A stretch of 64,000 bases of DNA, taken from positions 23,190,456-23,254,455 of the forward strand of contig CM049318.1 of NCBI GenBank assembly GCA_026874595.1, written 5' to 3'. Positions 38,821-50,600 of the stretch are shown piece after piece. This DNA is from Sipunculus nudus (taxonomy: Eukaryota > Annelida > Sipuncula > Golfingiida > Sipunculidae). Below the pieces are notes generated by a model. That model made no database searches and had not been told where the DNA came from. It saw nothing but the letters and a program-made list of their open reading frames with translations. How positions within the stretch are numbered: the stretch's first letter is position 1; each line of letters opens with the position of its first letter. A program made the translations under genes and the position numbers.

Positions 38821-39224
38821 GAACAGAAATGGAAAATGAACAAAATTGAGATATACATAAAAAGTATAAGAAAGTCTAATTTTATATAATACATGGAAAA
38901 ATGATTATTGAAACTTCTTGGGCAATAGGACCTAGTTCATCTAGATTTACAATGATAAGCCCTATTGGTCACAATGGAATGGTAGAGAGTATATTACACA
39001 GTTGGGACGATGGTTCTCATTTTAATATTGGTTGTTTATGGGGAACAGCTGTGATCCCAGCAGGTTCATATATATGTACAGTCCATATATATGTTGCGCC
39101 ATTCGCATCAAAGCTATGGATTAGATCGGGGGTCAACAGAATTGTTCCTCCTAAGTGTTTTTAGGATCGCTCATCAAACCGATCGCTAGGTATTATTACG
39201 AAGACAAATTGCTCAGGGGAAAAC

Positions 39225-39310
39225 ATTGGGCTGATCCCGGTTTCGAAAACATGTCGGTGGCGCACAAGTCCGGCGTACCAACAGCTTCGCTAGAAAAGCA
39301 AGCTTCACTA
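39225..39310 (-). mobile_element. tRNA-like SINE fragment, copy 1
   Basis: Read on the minus strand it contains CTAGCGAAG, GTTGGTACGCCGGACTT, CCACCGACATG and then TTTCGAAACCGGGATC, resembling A-box and B-box spacing. It nearly repeats 39475-39585. Confidence 0.5.
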
Positions 39311-39464
39311 GCGAGACAGTTCGGTCCGCTTTTTATGTCACCCCGTAACACACCCCATCTTAAGAGCATTCTGCTATCAGAACAAGACTAGTTATCATAG
39401 GAAACACACTTTGGTGAGCTTATTCCCTTGGCCACAAGTGTACTGTCATCCCGGAAGAGCCCCC

Positions 39465-39590
39465 ATTTTGTTACGAAAACAAATTGCTCAGGGAAAACAT
39501 TGGGCCGATCCCGGTTTCGAACCCATGTCGGTGGCTCAAAAGTCCGGCGTACCAACCCCTTCGCTAGAAACCATTAATGATCTCTGCCTG
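39465..39590 (-). mobile_element. tRNA-like SINE fragment, copy 2
   Basis: The minus strand reads CTAGCGAAGGGGTTGGTACG, CCGACATGGGTTCGAAACC and onward to CCCAATGTTTTCCCTGAGC. The B-box GGTTCGAAACC is better preserved than in copy 1. It lies in the 3' flank of the membrane-protein gene. Confidence 0.5.
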
Positions 39591-39936
39591 CCCAGGTGTG
39601 CTGATGCAGAAGGCCTTTCTCCTGTCGATATTCTAGTTCTTGGATGTTCTGGTCTTATTTTGGTCTCTAAGCAAGGGGCGGTTTCAATTCTGGTCTCGTT
39701 AACGAGCAGGAATTCTGATGTTCATACAATGCATACATTTGTTTTGTTTCCATAAATGTCTGGTAGTATTTAACATCAACTACAAAATCACATGCAGGGA
39801 TTCGGTTATTCTTTTACTGTTTGTCGTATATTGACTTCCATATGAAAGAGAAGATTGTAAACATATGGTCACGAGGTCTCGTTCTTTGATCCTTTGATCC
39901 CGTTGATTAAGAACTATAGAGTTCGGACATTAATGA

Positions 39937-39942
39937 TTTATT
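39937..39942 (-). terminator. Possible polyadenylation signal AATAAA
   Basis: Minus-strand AATAAA about 220 nt downstream of the stop codon at 40164. The position is plausible for a short 3' UTR, but AATAAA is common in such AT-rich DNA. Confidence 0.35.
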
Positions 39943-40163
39943 TGTATTAAAATTTGTTAACATGATTGTTGTATTGTCTTAATACCTAATATACAATATT
40001 TATCTGGCATTGGATGAATATGCTTTTGTTTCCTATGATTTATCATAATGAAGAATCTGTGAACGCTCAAAAGATCATATTTAGGATGTCGTCGTTTTTG
40101 CTATTGATTTATACAATTTTATAAAATTATTAACATTATTAACGAATTCTCAGTTACAGAAAA

Positions 40164-40348
40164 TTATGACAGATACTGTAAGCTTTCATCCAGCACCATT
40201 TTTAGTTCCTCCCAGTCCATCAGGAAAGGCCAGGGGTCAAGGACGTTATGCCCCGACCCTTGACCTCCGACCTGTCTACTGATTCCTGACAGGACCTTCC
40301 GCATCACTTCCGTTCTTTTAAGTCGCTTCCATCGACTGTCTTCCATTC
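40164..40348 (-). CDS. Exon 10: terminal coding exon and stop
   Basis: The acceptor CATTTCTTCCAG is followed by 185 nt that read in phase 1, after exon 9, as MEDSRWKRLKRTEVMRK, a Gly-rich middle, and an amphipathic acidic end (WPFLMDWEELKMVLDESLQ), then TAA. Entering in phase 0 instead would hit an early stop, which supports the AAAG/GTATGAG donor of exon 9. The paralogous relic near 10 kb lacks this exon. Confidence 0.75.
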
Positions 40349-41628
40349 CTGGAAGAAATGCGACAACATGAATTTAACTTCTTATTTCAGGCAGTTATAT
40401 TCGGAATATTCAGGCTTGCCTGCTTTAAAGGTAAAATATATATTATGTTTTCTTGTTTTTACCTAAATGTTTTTACCTAAACTCCGTCAGAGAATGACAG
40501 CAAATATGTTGAAATTCAATACTTAATAAAATTTTAATAAAACTTTAATATCTAGCGTTTCACGCTTAAGAAATATGCCAAATTGTTTTACACATTATGC
40601 GTGATTTACGTATATTTAGTGTATATTATAGTATGTAGTTATTTAGAGTTTCTCATACCTTTGGCCCTGGCCATCATAAGAACCAATGACGTCACCAGGC
40701 AGACGTACCACGTGCCCATGTCGTGATCACTGGGCACCATTTTGATTGGAACAATGCTCTGATCTTTATAAAAGTCAAGTGAGACAAACACATCCGTATT
40801 TTTCTTCTGTATACTAGATTCTCGCCTTCTCTTGGACTCAACACCAACAACTACAGCATCTCTCACGCATGCGTCGTCTAAGTGTGCATTTGGTACCAGT
40901 ATACATTTGTTCGCTAGGTAATGTTTATGATCATATATAAGTGAATTAGCTTGACTCGCTGTACTCTCAATTACCACAATGTCCAGCTGGTTTTGTATAA
41001 ATAAAGAAATTCTTGACTGAGCTCCTACTGCGGGTATAGCCATTGGTCTTTTTTCCGCTAGTCCCAATAACTCGGAAGTAGACGTGTACTCTGCGTCCAG
41101 AAGTTCGGTGGACAGGCCCGGTGGTATGGACGACATCTCCCATAACTTGAAGCTTAGCATGTTGTAAACTCCCTGCTTCACGCTGATTATGCCGACCTTG
41201 ATAGAGCCCCCGCCGTCTCGGATCAACTGGCGGAGTATATCTTCAGGTTTCTCGCTACCTCCGGTCAGATACTCTCCCAAGTCAGAAATCTAAGTTTAAA
41301 GAAGACACATTATGAATATTTACATATCATAATAATAAAATATATATAAGCATATTTTAACAGCACTAAATGAGGTATGCAGTATTATTATCAAGAATGA
41401 CGGTGATTATCACACATATAGATTATCACACATATAGATATAATCTAATACAGTTCCAAAAATGAGGAAAACCTTTAGAGGACGCATGAACAACATTTGA
41501 ATCGGTTGGAGATAAAACTTTATATTATTGTATAAACCAGACAGAGGTGATATACCCCAAACTCGACATAGGTTAATCAAGTGGAAACCATGTCGTCCCT
41601 ATTCCAGATTGCGCGATTCAAATTAAAG

Positions 41629-41678
<50 letters not shown>

Positions 41679-44600
41679 CTTTATCATCATCATACGTACC
41701 TCAGCTTGTTCATGTTTTTGTTCTGGAGTTTGCGGTGGAGGAGCAGAGGTTACAATACTACAAAAAAAAACGAAATCAACTTCCATAAATATGTTCAGGA
41801 AACGAACCTCTTATCGGATATAGACAAGGCAAGAGTAACTGTGACAGTGTCGCTGTTTTATTAATCCATCTTCACGTGTTTAGCCTACTTAATATGAATG
41901 CATATGGAATGGATACTAAACTTCAATGAAGATAAATATTTTTAGAAGTATGATTAACGTGTTTTATCTGTGCTAAGGATACGTGTTGCTATCGCGTGTT
42001 TCGAATGTGTTGCTATCGCATGCACACAGCATAATTCAGAAGCTGATCCAGGAGGGGGATACAGAGCCCCCCCCCCCCCTTTCAGCCGTCGCAACTTAAT
42101 TAAGGGGTTTAGACCAATTTTTGCGGCCTTGTTCCCCTCCCTTTCCGGCCCTGGGACCTTTTTTAGGTTTTGTTAATAGTCCTTCTGGGTTGAACCCCCA
42201 TCCCTTTCCTAAATCCTTGATTCGATACTGTATTTTTCAAGTTCGCACTGTAAAAATGAGTGCATAAAAGATAATTCTCTCTGGCCATACCCACCGTAGT
42301 CTACGGTAGTACTGCTATTGTGTGAAGAATTTTGTACCCACATAATAAAAATAATTATTATTATACTGTCTGCAGCAACCATAGAGGTTTTCTTTTCTTA
42401 AATGCAGCACAACTATTGGCCAGTGATACGTGTATTGAAATTTACCTGACCGCGGGCTGGAGGATGGGCTCCTGCTGAACGTTTTCTGCTATTGTCACTA
42501 CGTGGTTTCTTGGCTCCTCATCTAACTCTGGAAGTCTGACAAAACAAGATCATGCATCACAAAAACAGTTTCTAAAACAAAGGTACATTCACACACATTT
42601 TCAAAAATATGAAACGTTAAAAATATGCCTGTTATCAAACCTGTAGCATATATCATACAGAAAATTGGTATGACATACACACCATACACAGCTCATAACA
42701 TTTATGACAGACTGTTTTTGCTTGTCGTTCTCTATCATCTTGAAATAATCCACAAATCTTGGCCTGGGTCCGAACACTTCCTGTGCACGAAAGTTTTACA
42801 CGACCAAATCGTATGGAATCGGTGTGACTGATCATAACAAGCAGGTCTCATGTGTATTTACCTTCTCAGTGGTATTGCGTTGTTTTCGTCAGACAAGGCG
42901 GGTTTGTTCCCCTTAGTTTCCTGCATCAACGGCTTCATTTGCATCCTGGGGACAGACAGAAGAAGTGATTATATATAAAATGCATACGTCAACCATTCAC
43001 TCCAGAAGAGGATCCAGGGGAGGGATGCAGATGCCCCCCCCCCCCCCTTTTTAGGGTATTAGACCAATTTTTGCTGCCTAAACCCCCCTCTTCTGGACCG
43101 GGGGGCACCTTTTTCTAGTTTTTGTTTCATAAGTCTTCCTGGGTTGGACCCCCCTTTTCATTAATCCTGGATCCGCCCCTGAACTCCCAATAGGCACTTC
43201 CAGACAGTGTCTACCTTTACATGCCCATATAATTATCTAGGCCGTGTGTTAAATTCAATATTCTCGTTTTGCTGTTAAGTTGTATCAGACGATTGCGATA
43301 ACCTATTATTTTAATGCCGTTGCGCATGAAATCTAATCATTCATAATATGTGCTAAATGGTGCTTTTCACTCAATTGAAATCAATAGTCAATAATCGCTT
43401 TGATTCAACTGGTGAATGTGAGTAACAAGACAATACTCTGCATTAGGTTCAAGCGGGACAGTTCATGATTCTTAAGACCATCATTAACTAAGAAATTAAC
43501 CATATAGTCGTAATAAAGGATTGTTAGTAATTCCACAGATGAAGGTTCACAGAAAATTCACTATTTCTTTTAAGCCTTAAATAAACATATATTTCGTTAA
43601 AAGCAACGGTTTCATTAATGTCCATATTTTACCTTTTTAATAATATGATAATATGAACTAGAATTATGTATTCTCGGCAATGCTAGCCTCCGCCATGTGT
43701 GGGTTTCTATTTTGAATGCTCCCAAAACCGGACTTTCATTCAATTATTCGGCCCAGATTCCCAGGTTCCTTCATGCATAATTTAATTTACATTTGAGAAT
43801 ATTCTTTGATGACATTCCTGAATCCGTATCATTTGCCTAAATGCACCAAAATCTAAAGGATTCTTCATTTTTGCAAAATGCTCTGACAATTTCAGAAGAA
43901 TCCGTTCATGATTGAGTGAGTTATGTTATTAACAATTAAACAGGCAAACACACACACACACACAAACACAGGAACGTGAAGGAACGCACACAATCCTGGT
44001 CGAGGCAAATATCAGTGAAAGCATATCATATGAACATATGATATCAAGATCAAGCACTTTCTTTGCATATACTTACTGTTGGAAGGAAGTGTCCTTAACC
44101 CTGGATTTCTTCCTTCGCCGGAGGTCACGACAGACGGTGCTGACGAGGATCACAAGAAGGACCAGCACAATCCCTGTCACCACCAGACCCACGATCAACA
44201 GCAAGTTAGGTCCTGAAGACTCTTCTGGGGGAATAAAATGTTAAGCAATTAACTGGTGCATGCAAATCCTTCGAAGGTAAATATTTGCATTATTTTCATG
44301 CATTGATCTGTGCAGTTAATGTTTATGGGGAAAATTATTTCGATTACTAGCACTACCTTTGCTTAAGATTGAAATAGAAATGGACTAATTAACATATAAA
44401 TATATATATATACATATACATACACACATATATATATATAGAGATGAAGAGAGAGAGTGAGAGAGAAATCTCGACCGACGACCACCTTTTTATAACGAAC
44501 ACTATCGCTACAACGAAACGATCATTTTTTGTCCCGAATTAATGTAAATTATCACAATTTTATCAGGATTATCATTAAAATTTTAAAATTATTTAAATTA

Positions 44601-47600
44601 CCTCTGTTACATCATCGTGTTTTTTTTTTTTTACATTGAATTAAAATTTTAAAAAAAACACCTTTCCTGTTTGTTCGTGAAAATTGCACTAATTTATTGT
44701 ATTGATTTTCTGTCCAGGTCCTCCATAAATGTATCGGTCTACATGCACTGATCGATATAGATCGATATATCTCGCCTGTTGTATTTGTAAACAAAAATAT
44801 ACCAAAGTACGTGCATAGCCCTTCATGCACCTAGGTAAGGACATCCTGGAGAAACACTTATTGCACGGTGTGTCCCGGTGATTTATGACATATTTCCTCA
44901 TAACGTTCATATAATCTCGCTCACTGGTTTATCAATCACAAATTCAGTCTCCGCCCGCAATGGCAGAACACAACAACACGTGTGTCATATGCAGATGTTA
45001 CTGAAAGGTCACGTCACGTGGTGCTGGAAATGTCAACTGCAGATGTCTCGATAGATGACTAATTCTTGCTAGGCCGTAGGAAATCAATTAATTGAGAAAG
45101 AGCTTAATGTAAATGTATACACTTCATATGCACCAGACATACTGGTTTCGCTATACACAGGTAAATATTTATATGTGAGGGAAAGAATCTACAGTATTCT
45201 CTTTACACCTGAGCCAATAACTGCGGGAGGCGTGTTTGGTAAATAATTGTTAAATGTTCATGTAATGATATAATTTCAAAGCTGACTTAAAGTGTTTGCT
45301 CTCCGGGACTCATAATTGATTTAAAGCTAATAACAGAGGGTGGAAGTTTTCATCTAGGAGACGGGGGAGAGGGGCAAAACAAATGAACCTGTCAAAATCC
45401 ATAATTAATTCATAATTCATCAAGATAACTACTCATAGTGCCAAGCACAGTTCTTCAGTTAAGCATATATTTAATTCATTTATAACTGACAATTAAATTA
45501 AAAACAAGAGCACCGCAATCGTGCATATTTCGACCGTCGTGTATCTGGTGACCTCTGACCTCATTAAATATGCATGAATTTTGATGAGAACGTAATTCAG
45601 TTGAGAAAAAATTGGTTAATATGTATATTGAGTTTCTTGTTAATCCATAGGATTTTGTAAGTCACCAAGGTACCTTCAAAGTGCGTTGACCTCTGACCTG
45701 ATTAAATATGCATTGGTTTCTCTGGAATTCGAACCAGGGTGAGAAATTTTATTGATTAACATTTCTGGCGAGTTTAATCAAAATCCTTAATATTCTTCGT
45801 ACGTTATTGCGGCGACACCACAAAGTAGCCGCGTGACCCATGACCTTATTAAATTTATGTGGATATTGCCTATATAATCGAACTTGGGCAAGATAATCTG
45901 TTGGTAAGTACTTATGGTGAGTTTCGCGAAAATCCTTCAAAGCCCTGGTAAGTTATCGCGGCGAAACTAAATGTTAACGGACGGACGGAGGTACGGAAGG
46001 ACGGTGGGTATACAGTAATACTCCCGTCATTATGACGGGCGTATAAAAATTCCAATCACCCACATACAATGAAATTCAACGGATCTGTAACCGTATTTTA
46101 ATTATATTTGTTATCATGTAGGTGTAATATGTGGAAAATATAATACACAGATTCAACTGATATATTTATACTTTAGGCAAAGAGTATAAAATGTTGACCT
46201 ACCGCCTCCAGCCGTGTTAGCCGCCATGGTCTGACCTGAAATATAAGCCGAACTATAAACCACCCAATCTATAAACTTCCATCCGGAAACCAGGCTTCAC
46301 AGTAAAGATTTATGGCCAATAACCGACAGCCATCGCTGCCAAGGCACAGGTATAAAACAAAAACATATTGTAATTTACCATCTTAATATATTGGTTTAGA
46401 ATTCTGAATATGCCATAGACTGGTTTTCTGTAAAACGCCATAGCAAATTCAATAAATCCTGCAGTCCATTAAATGTTTTAATGTTCAGATTTTTTAGTTA
46501 AATGAGTCAGAGTGAAAGGTATGTTTTTGTAGCTATTCATGACAGACCTTTATCAAATTTAATATGGGATGCAACATTTTACAACACCCAGACTAACCTA
46601 TACATGACATAAGAGTGTGCGACTTATTTATACAATCAATGTAACTGAGGGATGGAGTTCCATGATAGATGGTGGCAGGTCCTATAAATACACGTGTCTG
46701 AGGCGAGACTGATCTAAGCTAAATCAATCTAAGCTTAGTTGTGAGGTGATTGTTCATAAAACGGCGGCTAATATTACAAAATGGCTGCCGCGTCCAGTGT
46801 CGTTTGGCCTGTGAAATCAACACGAGTGATTTATGTGGTTTTGCATGATTGGTTTTATAGGACAGCTGCCATAACTGTTATATTTTAAGCACTGGTGATA
46901 GCCAGTCTAGTCAGGTAAATTGATCAATGGGGATCAAATTAAAATAATATCAGTCATCTGCAGTGAAGCCGAATATAATATTTACGTTTCACTTATTTAT
47001 GCCAAACCTCGTTTTCGCCCGATTGATAACCCTTTTAGCTGCATGTTAAAAGGTGTCCGGGCTTTAACGGCTAAACATGACCATGGTATACCAAAATACT
47101 AGTTCAGCTCTAAACGATATTGGTACGATCCAGTGGAAATATATATGTTTTAATTGAACTGCATGGTAAAATTATCGTGGTCTCCTAAAAAAACCCAATT
47201 TACATAATGTTTCAAAGGAATACAAATGTATAGTTTCAAATGTACTAATGCACCAAACAGTTGAAACGGCCTGGGGGTATCGCTATAGCTCAGCAAACAT
47301 TCATTCAGCTGAGATGAAAGTTCTGAGGATTGAATCCATATATATGAAATTACCAGATTGATACCTTATTTACTGTCTCTTCAAGGAATCAATTAAAGGG
47401 ATCCATACTTCATAAGGTAATTTCCGTCATAGATAATTTTAGGTATTTCCCTTAAAGTTCTGTCATGATGGGTCTGTAATAACCAGGATATGATTAGACT
47501 TATATTTATTGAATTACCGTCATCTTAATGACAGGCTTCACAGTCAGAAAACGGATGGGGGTCAGGTCGGTATTCGCCAGACGTAACCGGTCTGTGCTCA

Positions 47601-50600
47601 CCTACCTCGGTTCTGTGCAAGCATGATTTAATCTAGAAAATGGGGAATCAATAATTACAATGAACAGTGCCCAGTTCACCACTCATCAAGCTATCAAGAC
47701 TGGCGGGAACAATAACTGCGTTGCTGACGCTTTAAACCCCCACATCGGTGCCTCATCCCTTATTAATATCATTCTTGGGTGATTAGTTTCGTTTTTTTTT
47801 TTTGTTGTTTTATATCATGATTAATAAAATATAATTAATGAAACAGAATTTGGCACATGCGCTACCTATTAATGTTACATTTAGGTATATTAAATTGGGG
47901 TAGCAACAGTTAAAGGCCTTTCCCCATGACATCTTTAATCATGTTGGAGATTAATTCAGGTGATTCAAGATAAGCCTCAAAGCAACAACGTTTTCTTAAA
48001 ATAAATCGTATCGCCAAGATGTAGCACTACGGGCAATATATACCAACCATTTGTATGGCTTCACTGATCATCAAGACATAGATTTTGATTATAATCCGCT
48101 ACTTTGCTTCTGATCGATGCAACAATTATTTCACGATTTACCACATCACGTGAACACACATCATTAATTACGCCCTAAACATAATATATTTCCTTTAAAA
48201 TTTTGTCCAGCTACTTATGACAAGAATGAATATTTTTTTGTTTGTTTTTATCTTTTTTGTAAATGTTTGCTTTTCCGTTTCATTGTATGCTGCTACCCTG
48301 TTCCCGTTGGCATAAACGATCATTAGCTAAACCAGCATCATACGTTTAGACCCCTCATCATCGTTTTCCTGTCTAAGACAATAAAGAATTACGTTTCAGT
48401 CGTCTTGCATCAATGGTAGTGGACCTCGTGATTAATTATCGGCGAGACCCCGTGTTTTTTTCTTTCTAAACTCACTACTACCATGATAATAGAAATGTAG
48501 TGTTTGCAGTTTATATTATTTACATTAATAATAGAATGCATATGTATATTGTTTATTTTTAACTATGGCATTAGTATTATTTTATCCATTTTGTAAATAA
48601 AATATTTTAGGTGTTTCAACACTATTAAGAGATAGCATTACTAAATAGACGGCCCCTATCATATTGCTTTCACTTTTCATTTGAGCATTCCTTAAACATT
48701 TATCATTTAGATAATGAAAAACAATGACGAATGTAATGACGTCTGGATGGGGAAGGTAACCGCAGACCAAATCAGCTTAGCCCAACTTAATTAAATGTAG
48801 CTTCACCACAGAGTAACCGAGAAGAACCATGAAAATAAGTTATTTATGGGATCAGCTATATTGAGTAATATTAAAATACGAAACTACAGTGCACCCCTGG
48901 AAGATTCACAGTGGGACTGGGCCATTTGAGTGACCCATATTATACTACATCACGTTCATGTTACTACACACGACGGTAGAGGATACACTTGGGCGGGAAA
49001 TGAAAGGTCACTGTGTAACCAGCTCCGCTTTGTGATATATGGGCACTAAGCTGTTGGCCTTTCTGTGAGCGCCTCTGTTCGTTAGAGCAATTTGTTCTGA
49101 AACTTGGCCACAGGATCACGCAAAATGAGCCCAATCCTACGAAAACAATTTAAGGAGTCTTCCAAGTGAACGCTATTAGTTTCTGTCCATTGAATTCAAG
49201 CGATCCGGTGTTAGGGTCCATCGATTAACCGTTAATATCCGGAATTGCTATCAACTTTCGCTGCACAGAGTCAACATACGACCCACGGCTATCAGCTGGC
49301 TTGTTTAATCTTACTGGCCATTAGAGAATTAGCTGGCTGTCCTTAAAGGGACGTGTCACTTCCATCCCCTCTCCGGTGTATCGCTCTCTCATTGTGTCAC
49401 CGAAAAACAACAATCAGCCTATCTCTTGTGGATTATATTACTATCAGGATTATTTCCCCGAGGGGCATGGTCATATAGCTACCAACACTGACACAAAATG
49501 AAACATGCTTATACTGAAAATATTTTCCCCAAGGATTGGAAAAAAATCCGCGAAGATTAGTTTGGATGACACATAGGGTAGGCATAATCGGTGGCGCGAC
49601 CAGCCCGCAGGAATCTACAGCTTTCAAATGAGGGCCACATAGAATTTAACAGAAAGTTAGCTTCACGTCAGCAAACTAATATCCAGTGTCGAAATCAAAA
49701 TATAAATGTCAAAAACACAATGAAAACACAGTGTTAATCATAGGAACAAGTGCAGGGTGTGTATACAAATGTTTTATAGGAATGTCAATCATTTTCTGTT
49801 ATCAATATAAAGTTACATGATCTACCAGTCTTAAAGTATCTATTTATAATTTTATTATCTACTTTTTTGTAAATCAAGTTGATATACAAGAAACATAGGA
49901 CAAACGTCCATATCTCGCCGTATAAATGTGATTATAAATCGTACATGCCTTATTTGCTGAACACATACTTGGGTATTGGTGGAACAAGATTTTCCTTACA
50001 ATTAACACTACCACATCGTGTGCATATAAAGATCACTTCGTTTCAGTACAACCTGTGGTTCAACAATGATAAGTATCATGTTTTTCTGTTGTAGTAGTCC
50101 GGCCGTACACAGGCCGGGCTTGTACATTCCTTCCCATTCCACAAACTTTATCTCCTACAGATTACAAATAAGGAAATGAAAAAACAAATAGGATTTCCTC
50201 CAGTTTCAGTCTCATTATATTTCTATATAATAATAATTTCTGTATCTGTTGGGACACCTAGGTAGTGGTCAGCCCATCCTACTTATCAACCACAAGCTCT
50301 CAGTTTAGAGAAACATTGCATATTATGAGGACACTTGTTGCGTGTGAGAATTAATATTAGGTTGTATGATTGAAGGAGATATACGGATCACTCACCGTAC
50401 GATGACGTCACTTCGCCATGGTCCTTGGTCCCAACTTCTTGCGTGGTACCTGAATAAAGGAGACATATTTGCAAACGTGGGTATTCTAAAGTACATCAAA
50501 GCCGTATATTATTTCAATAAAGCTCTTGCTCCCCTTTTAAACGTTTACTGAATATGGATTACACAATGTATAAAGAATGTTATTAACTACGTCTGAACAG

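Larger units (their letters stand above)
38830..41600. repeat. Duplicated block Y, copy 2 (contains exons 9 and 10 of the gene)
   Basis: The intact partner of 9190-12630. Similarity runs from the 3' flank through exon 9 into intron 8 and stops near 41600, about 100 bp before exon 8, so only the 3' end of the gene took part in the duplication. Confidence 0.8.

Noticed and set aside
42862-42945. TRAF-binding-like motif (PLMQET) in the juxtamembrane segment
   Set aside because: It does not fit the PxQxT or (P/S/A/T)x(Q/E)E patterns properly, so I do not call it.
47606-47612. 7-nt microexon between CTTGCACAG and GTAGGTGAG (minus strand)
   Set aside because: Inserting 7 nt between exons 3 and 4 would shift the frame that otherwise joins perfectly.
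49433-49627. 64-codon minus-strand frame in intron 3
   Set aside because: No bordering splice sites in a compatible phase, and no domain.
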